The translations under genes were made by a program, and so were the position numbers. A stretch of DNA of 64,000 nucleotides, taken from NCBI RefSeq assembly GCF_019396385.1, contig NZ_JAHKRN010000003.1, forward strand, positions 124,001 through 188,000. Reading direction: 5' to 3'. Shown here piece after piece: positions 25,344 to 33,684 of this stretch; the stretch's first letter is position 1; every line of letters starts with the position of its first letter. Below the pieces are notes generated by a model. The model was not told the DNA's origin and searched no databases. It worked only from the letters and a program-made list of their open reading frames with translations. Source of the DNA: Nonomuraea harbinensis. Its GTDB lineage: Bacteria; Actinomycetota; Actinomycetes; Streptosporangiales; Streptosporangiaceae.

Positions 25344-25978
25344 CCCGCCATCGTAACCATGACCCGCGATCTCGGGAACGCCGCCGGAGCGGGCTCTCTT
25401 CACTTGCGAAACGGCGCTGAGCCGACTCCTCCCGCTCCGAAAGCACGACCCCGTCCACCTCGTACACCTGCCCGAACATCCCGCCGTCTCCGTAGTGCAG
25501 GTCTTGAAGTTTCCGTTGAGAACGCCCTGTGGCATGCCGTCCGCGGCCAGGAGCGGCGGCGGGTCGGAAACCTCGGATGCGCCGGAGGTGCGGTGGTTCC
25601 GGGGCATCGACAGGTGAGGTGAGCGGCGTTGCAGCCCGCCGGTGACACCGTCATGGTCATCGAACCTGTGTTCGTGGAAGCAGTTGACACCGCGCGTGAT
25701 CGAAATTATGTTCGACCATGTGACGTGAGGCTCGCGGCTCACGTCGGAAGGACCTGGTCGCGGGCCATGCGCTCCCCCAGCGCGGACCCGCGGTCAGGCT
25801 CCGAGGGCGAAGGGCGCGTCCTCGTCGTCGGCGGAGACGAGTGGGCGCGTCCTGGCCGGACGGGGAGAGGGGAAGCTCCTCGTCCGGCCGGCCCGGCGGA
25901 AATGTCGGTGGGGTCTGCGATCGTTGACCTCAACGGCGGACACGCCGGGAGTCGCCACGACTCTAGGAGGCGAACGAC
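25344..25978. other. Gene-poor region before the HEPN gene
   Basis: About 635 bases without a convincing intact gene. On the minus strand around 25400-25560 two frames give protein-like fragments (MFGQVYEVDGVV and, in another frame, DGMPQGVLNGNFKT) that could be a decayed gene, but I cannot name it. The right half holds a good promoter with a LexA-like box (25684-25715). Confidence 0.5.
25684..25715 (+). promoter_or_regulatory. Sigma-70-type promoter overlapped by a LexA-like (SOS) box
   Basis: TTGACA at 25684-25689, a 17-base spacer and TATGTT at 25707-25712 form one of the best promoters in the window. The palindrome TCGAA-ATTATG-TTCGA at 25700-25715 covers the -10 and differs at one position from the actinobacterial SOS box TCGAAC-N4-GTTCGA. 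The first gene downstream is the HEPN gene at 25979. Confidence 0.6.
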
Positions 25979-26425
25979 ATGGCACCACGGCCCAGAGAAA
26001 CGCCCGGGCCCCGGCTATCGCCTGCGGTTCGGGCTCACCTGACGGATTCACGTTCCTGCCTGGCGGAGGCGGCGACGGCTCGCTCCCCGGCATCGCGCTA
26101 CGTGTCGGCCCACCTGGCCGCCCTGCGCGCCGCCGCGGCGATCCTGGCCGCCCGCCCGCAGCCCACCCAGGGTCGCAGGCGCCGCCTGCGGAGCGCATGG
26201 GAGCTGCTGCCCGAGACCGAGCCGTCGCTCGCCGAATGGGCGGCCTACTTCGCGGCCAGCGCGGCCAAGCGGGCCGCCGCCGAGGCCGGCCTGGTGCGCG
26301 GCGTCAGCGCCGCGGACGCCGACGAGCTCCTGGCGGAGGCCGAGACCTTCGTCTGCACGGTCGAGGACATCCTGGGCGTCCCTGCCCAGCCCCAGCTCCC
26401 CGTGGACGTGCCCCTGGCGGGTTGA
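25979..26425 (+). CDS. SAV_6107-type HEPN-domain protein
   Basis: 148-residue mostly helical protein. The core ASRYVSAHLAALRAAAAIL (about 41-59), RSAWELLPE near 71 and LAEWAAYFAASAAKRAAAE near 83 resemble the actinobacterial SAV_6107 family of HEPN proteins, recognised from memory. HEPN domains are often RNases or nucleotidyltransferase partners, but I do not see a clear R-x4-6-H ribonuclease motif and no MNT partner lies adjacent. It has an AGGAGG Shine-Dalgarno. The LexA-like promoter 260 bases upstream would make it DNA-damage inducible. Confidence 0.8.
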   Translation: MAPRPRETPGPRLSPAVRAHLTDSRSCLAEAATARSPASRYVSAHLAALRAAAAILAARPQPTQGRRRRLRSAWELLPETEPSLAEWAAYFAASAAKRAAAEAGLVRGVSAADADELLAEAETFVCTVEDILGVPAQPQLPVDVPLAG

Positions 26426-27104
26426 CATCCCACCCACCCCCTACGAGCGCCCCGGTCTCCCTGCCGTCCACGCCCTCGCAGAAGGAGACGTAACGGGGCC
26501 AGGCGCCGGCCGTTCCGGCGGTCACCGCGCCGGTGGGATGTCCGCCGCTCTTTCCGGCACGTTGCTCGCCTTGCCGAGCCGCAGCCGGCCTGCTGTGGGT
26601 CCCGAGCCCGCAGTCCCGCGTCCTGCAGACGCCCGCAGTCTGCGTCCCGCAGACGCCCGTTGAGCTGGAACGCCCCGGTGCCCTGCGCTGCGCACGCGAG
26701 CTGCTCGATACACCCGATGGCGGCGAAACCCGCCTCCTCCGCCGTCCGGACGACCCGGCGCATCCCGTAGGGGCGGACGAGGGCGGTCGTAGCGCGCGTG
26801 TTGAGGGGGTAGCGCCTGCCGACGCCCGTGAGCCGACGCCCGTGAGGCGTCCCCGCGTCGCGACGCTCGTGGGTCGACGCTTGAGCCCGGGACGGGCAAG
26901 CCCGATGAAGACACCCCAGATGGGCGGCTCCTGCCAGGCGCTCGCCGAGGTCATAGGCATGTGGTGCCTCATCCTGCTCTGCGTCGGTGTCGTCGAGCCG
27001 ATGTCGCGGCGAAGCTGTGACGAAGGCGGCCCTGGTTACCGTGTCGGCTTCGAAAGGGGAGCCGCATCGCCGGAAGCGTCGGCGGTCATGAGCAGGGAGA
27101 CAGT
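26426..27104. other. Gene-free region between HEPN and secreted-protein genes
   Basis: About 680 bases with no gene I can support. Short GC-rich repeats occur (GCAGACGCCCG twice near 26626 and 26650; GACGCCCGTGAG twice near 26820-26845). A minus-strand frame around 26690-26830 reads protein-like (GMRRVVRTAEEAGFAAIGC) but lacks a start, a Shine-Dalgarno and continuation, so it may be a remnant. Confidence 0.5.
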
Positions 27105-27410
27105 ATGGGAAAGCGCAGAGCCGGGTTCGCCACCGCTGTGGCGGCCACCGTCCTGGTGGCCGGAGCGGTGTTCCCGGGCGCCGCGCCGGCGGCGGAGCCC
27201 GTCGTGTGCACGTACAAGATCACTGCTGGTCATTGGTTCGTGGACCTGGGCAGGAACAAGGTCCGCTGGGCCGTGAAGGGCCGGTTGGAGTCCGGCTACC
27301 GGTACAACACCCGCTACTTCGGGTCGGTGCTGTACCGCGCCATGAGGATGAGCCCGGTGTGGGGAGAGGCGGCCAAGATGTCGCTGCAGGCGGGCTCCTG
27401 CCGTGAGTAG
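27105..27410 (+). CDS. Small secreted protein of unknown function
   Basis: 101 residues. The N terminus is a classical signal peptide: KRR, then a hydrophobic core TAVAATVLVAGAVFPGA, with a likely AxA cleavage near residue 29 (APAAEP). The mature part of about 72 residues has two cysteines (VCTY near 35 and GSCRE at the end), which could form a disulfide, and several Tyr/Trp residues. The ATG has a GGGAGA ribosome site eight bases upstream. I do not recognise a family. It stands alone between non-coding stretches. Confidence 0.75.
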   Translation: MGKRRAGFATAVAATVLVAGAVFPGAAPAAEPVVCTYKITAGHWFVDLGRNKVRWAVKGRLESGYRYNTRYFGSVLYRAMRMSPVWGEAAKMSLQAGSCRE

Positions 27411-27640
27411 CGGCACTTCTCCCGTCTCGCGCCCGGGTGGCGATGGCCCGGCGCCGTGGCCGCCGGAGGGCCGCGTTTCCCGCGCCCCGCACGGGAGCGC
27501 GAGGTTGACAGGCGAGTGAAGGGCCCCGGGGACTAAACACGAGGTTTGTTGGATTATCGAGAACCCCGCTGAGGGAATGGCGGCGGACCGCTTTTGGGCC
27601 CGGCGAAATGTCTGTTGTGCGGGGCTTTGTCAGAAAACAA

Positions 27641-27674
27641 GCAAGGGGCACGCCCGGATGGGCGCGCCCCTTGC
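27641..27674 (-). terminator. Intrinsic terminator after bldD
   Basis: Arms GCAAGGGGC (27641-27649) and GCCCCTTGC (27666-27674) pair perfectly, with an inner GCCC/GGGC stem and a GGAT loop. In the minus direction it is followed by TTGTTTTCTG. It lies 20 bases past the bldD stop. Confidence 0.85.
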
Positions 27675-27693
27675 CGCGGCTGTGGGAGCCGGG

Positions 27694-28188
27694 TCAGAAC
27701 GTCTCGACCGCCCGGCGGGCCTCGGCGTCGAGGACGCCCCAGCTGATCAGCTCCTCGGTGAGCTCACTCGGCGACTTGTCATAGATCACGGCCAGGGAAC
27801 GCAGATCCTCCTGGCGGATCGACAGCACCTTGCCGTTGTAGTCGCCCCGCTGGCTCTGGATCGTGGCGGCGTAGCGGGCCAGCGCCCCCGCCTTCTCCTT
27901 GGGCAGCGTGGCCAGCCTCTCCAGGTCGATCACAAGCTTGGGCGTCGGCCCGAGCGGGCTCGGCGCGGCACCGCCGGGCAGCAGCTCGGAGACGGGCACC
28001 CCGTAGAAGTCGGCAAGCTCGGCAAGCTTCTGCACCGTGACCGCACGGTCGCCGCGCTCGTACGAGCCCACGACCACGGCCTTCCACCTGCCACGCGACT
28101 TCTCCTCGACTCCATGCAGGGACAGGCCCTGCTGGGTGCGGATCGCGCGGAGTCGTGCACCAAGCGACTTTGCGTACTCAGACGGCAT
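27694..28188 (-). CDS. bldD: Developmental regulator BldD
   Basis: 164-residue XRE-type repressor, the c-di-GMP-responsive master regulator of vegetative growth versus sporulation in Streptomyces. The N-terminal HTH (KLGARLRAIRTQQGLSLHGV region, RWKAVVVGSYERGDRAV) is nearly invariant in the family. The C-terminal domain carries the c-di-GMP signature RGD (114-116) and, after eight residues, RQED (125-128); the S. coelicolor motif is RQDD, so position 127 is a conservative D-to-E change. The ATG at 28188 matches the family start exactly. A BldD-like box lies about 150 bases upstream, consistent with autoregulation, and a strong terminator follows the gene. Confidence 0.97.
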   Translation of the reverse strand: MPSEYAKSLGARLRAIRTQQGLSLHGVEEKSRGRWKAVVVGSYERGDRAVTVQKLAELADFYGVPVSELLPGGAAPSPLGPTPKLVIDLERLATLPKEKAGALARYAATIQSQRGDYNGKVLSIRQEDLRSLAVIYDKSPSELTEELISWGVLDAEARRAVETF

Positions 28189-28513
28189 CCTGTGGCCCCC
28201 CGGCTCCTCGTATCTATAGCTCTCAGTAGATTGTGCTCCCTTGCGGCGAATGCCGTTGCCACCGGGGGTCCGATGCCGCTCGGGCACCAATCGGTAGCGA
28301 TGGCCCTGGGTCCACCCCAGGACGCCGCGCAGGTGCTGGTTACGCACAGTGACGGTAAAGGGGTCGACGCCTAAGGTCAAGCTGATTGGAAAAAAGATGC
28401 CGAATCCGGTCCAGCATGGAACGCCTCATTAGCCCCTTCTGTCCCCGTAGTAACTGTACTTCGTCATAGTTTGCCGAGTAACCACAGCGGTTTCGGCACC
28501 GGGGGCGAAGAAG
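28189..28513. other. Upstream control region of bldD
   Basis: 325 bases between bldD and the stress-protein gene. It contains the BldD-like box at 28339-28353 and AT-rich minus-strand hexamers near 28215-28235 that could be -10 elements. An imperfect hairpin at 28473-28497 (GCCGA/TCGGC) may help end the convergent-side arginine operon transcript; it has no T-run and is weak. Confidence 0.5.
28339..28353. promoter_or_regulatory. BldD-like operator upstream of bldD
   Basis: GTTACGCACAGTGAC matches the published BldD consensus NTNACNC(A/T)GNGTNAN, as I recall it, at all fixed positions but one (C for G at position 9). The site is an imperfect palindrome and lies about 150 bases before the bldD ATG. 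Confidence 0.6.
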
Positions 28514-29380
28514 TCAGGCCTGGCGTGTCAGAACCAGGACGGGACAGGTCGCCGCCCGTACGATCTTGATGCTGGTGTCGCCCAGGAACACCCGCCTGAG
28601 CGGCCCGGTGCCGCTGGAGGCGCAGATGATCAGCTCGCCCCGCTCCCAGGTGCCCGCCCGCATGGCCGCGGCGACGCTCCGGCCCTCCAAGACCTCCACG
28701 TCCACGCGGGTGCGCAGCCGCTGCCCGCGGGCGGCGGCGGTCAGGTCGGCCATGGCCTGGTCGCGCATCCCCGTCAGCATCTCCTCGCCCAGCGGGTGCC
28801 GGCGGTGAGCCGCCTCGACCAGGGTGACCAGCCGCAGCGGCAGGTCCAGCGCGGCCGCGATCCCGGCCGCCCCCTTGACCGCCGCGTCGGCGCAGCGGCC
28901 GCGCCGGTAGGCGAGGGTCAGCCGGGTCAGCTCGGCGGGCGGGTCCTCGGCGTACCCGCGCGGAGCCAGCAGCACGGGCACCGGCGAGGAGTGCAGAAGC
29001 TGGTCGGCGGTGCTGCCCAGCGAGATGCGACCCCGCCGGCCGCGCGGCGCCGAGCCGATCACCACCACGTCCGCGCCGCGCTTGCGGGCCAGCTCCACCA
29101 GGCCGCGCCCGCTGCCCCGATGGGTGTAGGCGACCAGGCCCGCTTCGTCGCCGGCGAGCTCGGCCGCCTGCGCCAGCGTGGCCTCGGCCTGCTCCTGGAG
29201 GAACGCCGCCCACGCGGTCGCCTCCGCCCGGGCGGGCCCCGGCGTGCTCCACGCGGGCGCCTTCACGAACGCCACCTCCAGGCGGGCGCCGGCCTGCCGG
29301 GCCAGCAGTACGGCCACCGCCAGGCCGTCGCGGCCACGAGGCTCGGGGACGAACCCGCTCAGCACATTCTCGATCTTCAT
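28514..29380 (-). CDS. Universal stress protein, two tandem UspA domains
   Basis: 288 residues formed of two UspA domains, about 1-140 and 150-287. Each ends in an ATP-binding type loop: GSAPRGRRGRISLGSTADQLL in the first (G-x2-G-x9-G-S/T pattern) and ASSGTGPLRRVFLGDTS in the second, which is more degenerate. The ATG abuts the stop of the upstream permease gene, and its GAGGTG ribosome site lies in that gene's end. Last gene of the arginine-deiminase operon. USPs are commonly induced by hypoxia or stasis in actinobacteria, when fermentative arginine catabolism would also be useful. Confidence 0.92.
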   Translation of the reverse strand: MKIENVLSGFVPEPRGRDGLAVAVLLARQAGARLEVAFVKAPAWSTPGPARAEATAWAAFLQEQAEATLAQAAELAGDEAGLVAYTHRGSGRGLVELARKRGADVVVIGSAPRGRRGRISLGSTADQLLHSSPVPVLLAPRGYAEDPPAELTRLTLAYRRGRCADAAVKGAAGIAAALDLPLRLVTLVEAAHRRHPLGEEMLTGMRDQAMADLTAAARGQRLRTRVDVEVLEGRSVAAAMRAGTWERGELIICASSGTGPLRRVFLGDTSIKIVRAATCPVLVLTRQA

Positions 29381-30802
29381 CTAGGGCACCTCGGCGTTCA
29401 GCCGCGAGTGGCGGTAGCCGTACAGGAAATAGCAGAGCAGCCCGGCCAGCATCCACAGCCCGAACGCGACCCAGGTGACGCCGGCCAGCCCGCCCATCAC
29501 CAGGAAGCAGAACACCACCCCCAGCGCCGGGGTGACGGGGAAGAACGGCGTGCGGAAGCCGCGCGGCAGGCCGGGGCTGCGGTAGCGGAGCACCAGCACG
29601 CCCGCGTTCACGATCGCGAACGCGAACAGCGTGCCGATGCTGGTCGCCTCCACGAGATGGCCGAGCGGCAGAAGCCCGGCCAGCACGCAGACGAAGGCGG
29701 TGACGATGAGGGTGTTGGCCGCGGGCACCTGCCGCCTGGGGCTCACCCGCTGGAACACGCGCGGGACGAGCCCGTCGCGGGACATGGCGAACAGGATGCG
29801 CGTCTGCCCGTACATGACCGTGAGCACCACGCTGGCGATGGCGATGACCGCGCCGAAGGAGATGATCAGGCCCGCCCAGGTCGAGCCGGTGGCCAGGTCG
29901 GCGATGAGCGACAGGCTGGCCTCTGTGCCCTCCGGGTTGAAGTCGGTCCACGGCATCGCGCCGATCGCGGCCACGGCCACCAGCACGTAGACGACGGTCA
30001 CGATGACCAGCGACAGCACGATGGCCAGGGGCAGGTCGCGCCTGGGGTTCCTGGCCTCCTCACCGGCCGTCGAGGCGGCGTCGAAGCCGATGTAGGAGAA
30101 GAACACCTGCGAGGCGGCCGCCGTGATGCCGGCCACGCCCATCGGCGCGAACGGCGCGAAGTTCCCCGCGCTGAAGCCGGTGAACGCCACCAGGCAGAAG
30201 AACAGCAGCACCGCTATCTTGATCAGCACGAACACCACGTTCGCCGCCGCGCTCTCGGAGGCCCCGCGCAGCAGCACCCAGGTGGCCAGCACCACGATGA
30301 GGATGGCGGTGAGGTTGACCACGCCGCCGTCCTGGCCGGGTGACCGGGTGATCGCGTCGGGCAGCGTCCAGCCGGCCAGGCTCCGCAGGAACGCGTTGAG
30401 ATACTCGCCCCAGCCGACCGCCACGGCCGCCACCGAGACCGCGTACTCCAGCATCAGGCACCACCCGCACACCCAGGCGACCAGTTCGCCCAGCGTCGCG
30501 TACGCGTAGGAGTAGGACGACCCGGACACCGGGATGGTCCCGGCGAGCTCCGCGTACGAGAGCGCGGAGAACAGCGCGGTGATCGCGGCCAGCACGAACG
30601 CCAGGACCACCGACGGGCCCGCCTTGGGCACGGCCTCGCCCAAGATGACGAAGATGCCGGTGCCGAGGGTGGCGCCGACGCTGAACAGCGTCAGCTGCCA
30701 CAGCCCCATCGTGCGGCGCAGCTCGCCGCCCTCGCCGCGGCCGCTCTCGGCGACGAGCCGCTCGGTGGGCTTGGTCCTGAAGAGCCGTCGCACGACCGCC
30801 AT
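29381..30802 (-). CDS. APC-family amino acid permease (cationic amino acid type)
   Basis: 473-residue transporter with about 12 membrane helices. The first helices contain LFSVGATLGTGIFVILGEA and GPSVVLAFVLAAITALFSALSYAELAG, the conserved APC substrate-binding region with the unwound GxG. The overall shape and the GWGEYLNAFLRSL region resemble CAT-type cationic amino acid transporters. Between arcC and a stress protein gene it likely imports arginine or exchanges it for ornithine, but ArcD itself belongs to a different subfamily. AGGAGG precedes the ATG by seven bases. Confidence 0.88.
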   Translation of the reverse strand: MAVVRRLFRTKPTERLVAESGRGEGGELRRTMGLWQLTLFSVGATLGTGIFVILGEAVPKAGPSVVLAFVLAAITALFSALSYAELAGTIPVSGSSYSYAYATLGELVAWVCGWCLMLEYAVSVAAVAVGWGEYLNAFLRSLAGWTLPDAITRSPGQDGGVVNLTAILIVVLATWVLLRGASESAAANVVFVLIKIAVLLFFCLVAFTGFSAGNFAPFAPMGVAGITAAASQVFFSYIGFDAASTAGEEARNPRRDLPLAIVLSLVIVTVVYVLVAVAAIGAMPWTDFNPEGTEASLSLIADLATGSTWAGLIISFGAVIAIASVVLTVMYGQTRILFAMSRDGLVPRVFQRVSPRRQVPAANTLIVTAFVCVLAGLLPLGHLVEATSIGTLFAFAIVNAGVLVLRYRSPGLPRGFRTPFFPVTPALGVVFCFLVMGGLAGVTWVAFGLWMLAGLLCYFLYGYRHSRLNAEVP

Positions 30803-30811
30803 GGCTGCCTC

Positions 30812-31747
30812 CTAGAGTGTGCCGGTCCGCGGCCAGCGCGCGTTGGGCGTCACGATCGTGCCGGCGTCGCCGGCCAGGATCCGCTCGGCCTGGTCGAGCC
30901 GGCCGATGGCGGCCATGTCGCCGGTGTGCTCCACGAACCGGCAGGCCGCCTCCACCTTGGGGCCCATCGACCCGGCCGGCAGGTCCAGCGCGCGCAGCTC
31001 GTGCGGGGTGGTGTGCGCGATCCCGGACTCACGCGGGGTGCCGAAGTCGCGCATCACGCGGGGCACGTCGGTCAGGCTCAGGAACGCGTCGCACTCCAGC
31101 GCCTCGGCCAGGAGCGATGCGGTCAGGTCCTTGTCGACGACCGCCTCGACGCCGGTGAGCCGGCCGCGCTCGTCGCGGATCACCGGGACGCCGCCACCGC
31201 CCGCGCAGACCACCACCACGCCCTCGCGCGCCATCCGGCGGATCAGCCGGGTCTCCACGACCCGTTGCGGGGTGGGGGAGGGGACCACCCGCCGCCAGTG
31301 CTCCCCGTCGGGCTTGACCGTCCAGCCGTGCTCGCGGGCCAGCTTCTCGGCCTCGTCCCGCTCGTACACCTGCCCGACGAACTTGGCGGGGTCGCGGAAG
31401 GCCGGGTCGACGGCCGACACGAGCGTCTGCGTGACCATGGCGATGACCTGCCGGCCGGGCAGCGCGTTCTGCAGGGCCTGCAGGATCCAGTAGCCGATCA
31501 TGCCCTGGGTCTGCGCGACCAGCGTGTCGAACGGGTAGGGCCGGCTCAGGCCGGGGTCGGCGGCGCTCTGCAGGGCCAGCATGCCGACCTGGGGTCCGTT
31601 GCCGTGGGTGATGATCAGCTCGTGCCCGGCCGCGAGCCCGGCCAGTGTCCTGATCGAGGAGTTCACCTCGGCGATCTGCGTGTCGGCGTCGGGCCGCCGC
31701 CCTCGCCGCAGGACCGCGTTGCCTCCCAGCGCGACGATGACCCGCAC
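30812..31747 (-). CDS. arcC: Carbamate kinase
   Basis: 311-residue amino-acid-kinase-fold enzyme making ATP from carbamoyl phosphate and ADP. Signature segments are VALGGNAVL at the N terminus, ITHGNGPQVGML near residue 46, PDGEHWRRVVPSPTPQ near 148 and VVCAGGGGVPV near 180, with VDKDLTASLLA near 206. The GTG lies three bases after the arcA stop, so the two are coupled. It is the energy-yielding last step of the arginine deiminase route. Confidence 0.96.
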   Translation of the reverse strand: MRVIVALGGNAVLRRGRRPDADTQIAEVNSSIRTLAGLAAGHELIITHGNGPQVGMLALQSAADPGLSRPYPFDTLVAQTQGMIGYWILQALQNALPGRQVIAMVTQTLVSAVDPAFRDPAKFVGQVYERDEAEKLAREHGWTVKPDGEHWRRVVPSPTPQRVVETRLIRRMAREGVVVVCAGGGGVPVIRDERGRLTGVEAVVDKDLTASLLAEALECDAFLSLTDVPRVMRDFGTPRESGIAHTTPHELRALDLPAGSMGPKVEAACRFVEHTGDMAAIGRLDQAERILAGDAGTIVTPNARWPRTGTL

Positions 31748-31750
31748 GGC

Positions 31751-32989
31751 TCAGATCCCGTCCCGTTCGAGGGGGCAGCTCATGCAGCGCGGGCCGCCCC
31801 GGCCGCGCCCCAGCTCGCTCCCGCGGATGGTGATCACCTCGACGCCGTTCTGGCGCAGGTGGTTGTTCGTGGTGGTGTTGCGCTCGTACGCGATCACCAC
31901 GCCGGGCTCGACGGCCAGCACGTTGCAGCCGTCGTCCCACTGCTCCCGCTCGGCGGCGTAGACGTCCTGGGTGGCGGTGAGCACCTTGATGTCGTCGAGG
32001 TCCAGGGCGCGGGCGATGGCCCGGTGCATGTCGCGCGGCGGGTGGTCGGTGACCTTCAGCTCCTTCTCGGTGTCGCCGGGCTCGATCGTGTAGGAGGGCA
32101 GCATGCCGAGGCCCGCGTACTTGGTGAACACGCCGACGTCCACCATCGTCATCACCGTGTCCAGATGCATGAACGCGCGGGTGCGGGGCATCCGCAGCGC
32201 CACGATCCGGCTCGCCGAGCCCGTCCGGAACAGCCGCCTGGCCAGCATCTCGACCGTCTGCGGCTGGGTGCGCTCGCTCATCCCGACCAGCACCGCGCCG
32301 CGCCCGATCACCAGCACGTCGCCGCCCTCGATCGTGGCCGGCGCGATCGCCTGCCCCGGCAGCCAGACCCGGAAGCCGCCCGGCCGGTCGAAGCCGGAGG
32401 CGAACATCGGGTGGAAGGCGTAGACCGCCTCCATGTGCACGGTCTCGCGCATCCGGGCCTTCTTGCGCATCGCGTTGACCGACACCCCGTCGTACACCCA
32501 GCAGGACGGGTCGCGGGTGAACAGGTGGTTGGGCAGCGGCGGCAGCACGAAGTCGTCGTCGTCGAGCGAGTGGTAGGCCACCGACGTGGGGTCGCAGTCG
32601 CGTTCGAGCAGGTCCCGCTTGGTGATGCCGCCGGTCAGGAACAGCTGCAGGGTGGCCGCGTCCATCGCGTCCAGCGTGTTGCGCACGTCGTCGACCGCCA
32701 GCGGGCCGAGGAAGCGCTCGTCCACGGTCTTGTCCAGGATGTGGCGGCGCGCCTCGGGGATCTCGACCGTCTCCCTGATCAGCTCGTCCAGCAGATGGAC
32801 CCGCACGCCCCGCTCGCGCAGCACCCGCTGGAACTCCTCGTGCTCCTCCACCGCCCGCTGCACCCACAGCACCTCGTCGAACAGGAACGCTTCCTTGTTG
32901 GAAGGCGTGAGCCGCTTCAGCGCGAGGTCGGGCCGGTGCAGCAGCACCTGCCGGAGGGCGCCCACCTCGGAGTCCACATGGAAGGTCAT
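31751..32989 (-). CDS. arcA: Arginine deiminase
   Basis: 412-residue guanidine-modifying enzyme converting arginine to citrulline and ammonia. The catalytic cysteine is C402 in [23 protein letters not shown] near residue 165, [12 protein letters not shown] near 220 and [11 protein letters not shown] near 270 carry the conserved Asp, Glu and His. It is the first gene of arcA-arcC-permease-usp, divergent from the pyrimidine operon with a 149-base shared upstream region. The ornithine carbamoyltransferase needed between ArcA and ArcC is not in this cluster. Confidence 0.97.
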   Translation of the reverse strand: MTFHVDSEVGALRQVLLHRPDLALKRLTPSNKEAFLFDEVLWVQRAVEEHEEFQRVLRERGVRVHLLDELIRETVEIPEARRHILDKTVDERFLGPLAVDDVRNTLDAMDAATLQLFLTGGITKRDLLERDCDPTSVAYHSLDDDDFVLPPLPNHLFTRDPSCWVYDGVSVNAMRKKARMRETVHMEAVYAFHPMFASGFDRPGGFRVWLPGQAIAPATIEGGDVLVIGRGAVLVGMSERTQPQTVEMLARRLFRTGSASRIVALRMPRTRAFMHLDTVMTMVDVGVFTKYAGLGMLPSYTIEPGDTEKELKVTDHPPRDMHRAIARALDLDDIKVLTATQDVYAAEREQWDDGCNVLAVEPGVVIAYERNTTTNNHLRQNGVEVITIRGSELGRGRGGPRCMSCPLERDGI

Positions 32990-33098
32990 TGTGTCTCTAT
33001 CCCCAGGCTCGTCCCGGGATCACCTCGATCGGCGGGGTGGGGCGTCCCGTTCCGGCAGGTGGCGCCTGGTACTGTGTGTCGCGACCAACACCCTTTAA

Positions 33099-33127
33099 GA
33101 CCCGTCCAGTGAGGCGGGAAAGGTGGT
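33099..33127 (+). promoter_or_regulatory. PyrR-binding-type leader stem-loop of the pyr operon
   Basis: CCCG and CGGG arms (33101-33104 and 33115-33118) enclose TCCAGTGAGG, which closely matches the conserved PyrR RNA loop (UCCAGAGAGG-like). The AAAGGTGG ribosome site follows directly, so UMP-bound PyrR could repress translation of pyrR, as described for mycobacteria. I see no separate attenuator. Confidence 0.65.
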
Positions 33128-33138
33128 GAGATTCCGGC

Positions 33139-33684
33139 ATGTCCGAATCCAGGGCCGTTCTCGAGGGCCCGGACATCCATCGGGCGCTGACCCGCATCGC
33201 CCATGAGATCCTCGAACGCACCAAAGGCGCCGACGAAGTCGTCCTGATCGGCGTCCCCACCCGCGGCGTGACCCTCGCCCGCCGGCTCGGGGAGCGCATC
33301 GAGCAGTTCGAAGGGGTCAAGATCCCCGTCGGCTCGATCGACATCACGATGCACCGCGACGACCTGCGCCAGGGCCCCGCCCGGCCGCTCGGCCGCACCG
33401 ATCTCCCGCCCGACGGCGTCGACGGCAAGATCGTGGTGCTCGTCGACGACGTCCTTTACTCCGGCCGCACCGTCCGCGCCGCGCTCGACGCGCTCAGCGA
33501 GTTCGGGCGCCCGGCCGCCGTCCAGCTCGCCATCCTGGTCGACCGCGGCCACCGCGAGCTGCCCATCCGCGCCGACTACGTCGGCAAGAACCTTCCCACG
33601 GCCAAGAGCGAGAAGGTGAAGGTGTCCCTGCGGGAGACCGACGGACGCGACGCCGTGATCCTCAGGAAGGGGGACGCCAGGTGA
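33139..33684 (+). CDS. pyrR: PyrR: pyr operon regulator / uracil phosphoribosyltransferase
   Basis: 181-residue type I phosphoribosyltransferase that binds pyr mRNA when UMP or UTP is high. The PRPP loop [17 protein letters not shown] is at about residue 98-114; [12 protein letters not shown] near 36 and DITMHRDDL near 70 are also typical. It heads the pyr operon and its gene is preceded by a likely binding site for its own product. The stop overlaps the pyrB GTG by four bases. Confidence 0.96.
   Translation: MSESRAVLEGPDIHRALTRIAHEILERTKGADEVVLIGVPTRGVTLARRLGERIEQFEGVKIPVGSIDITMHRDDLRQGPARPLGRTDLPPDGVDGKIVVLVDDVLYSGRTVRAALDALSEFGRPAAVQLAILVDRGHRELPIRADYVGKNLPTAKSEKVKVSLRETDGRDAVILRKGDAR

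Noticed and set aside
26245..26763. Minus-strand frame with GMRRVVRTAEEAGFAAIGC near its start
   Set aside because: Only ~30 residues look protein-like, no ribosome site or continuous family pattern, and the rest is shadow of the HEPN gene; at most a remnant.
30926..33112. A 728-codon plus-strand frame over the arginine deiminase genes
   Set aside because: It is antisense to arcA and arcC, has biased composition and no recognisable domain.
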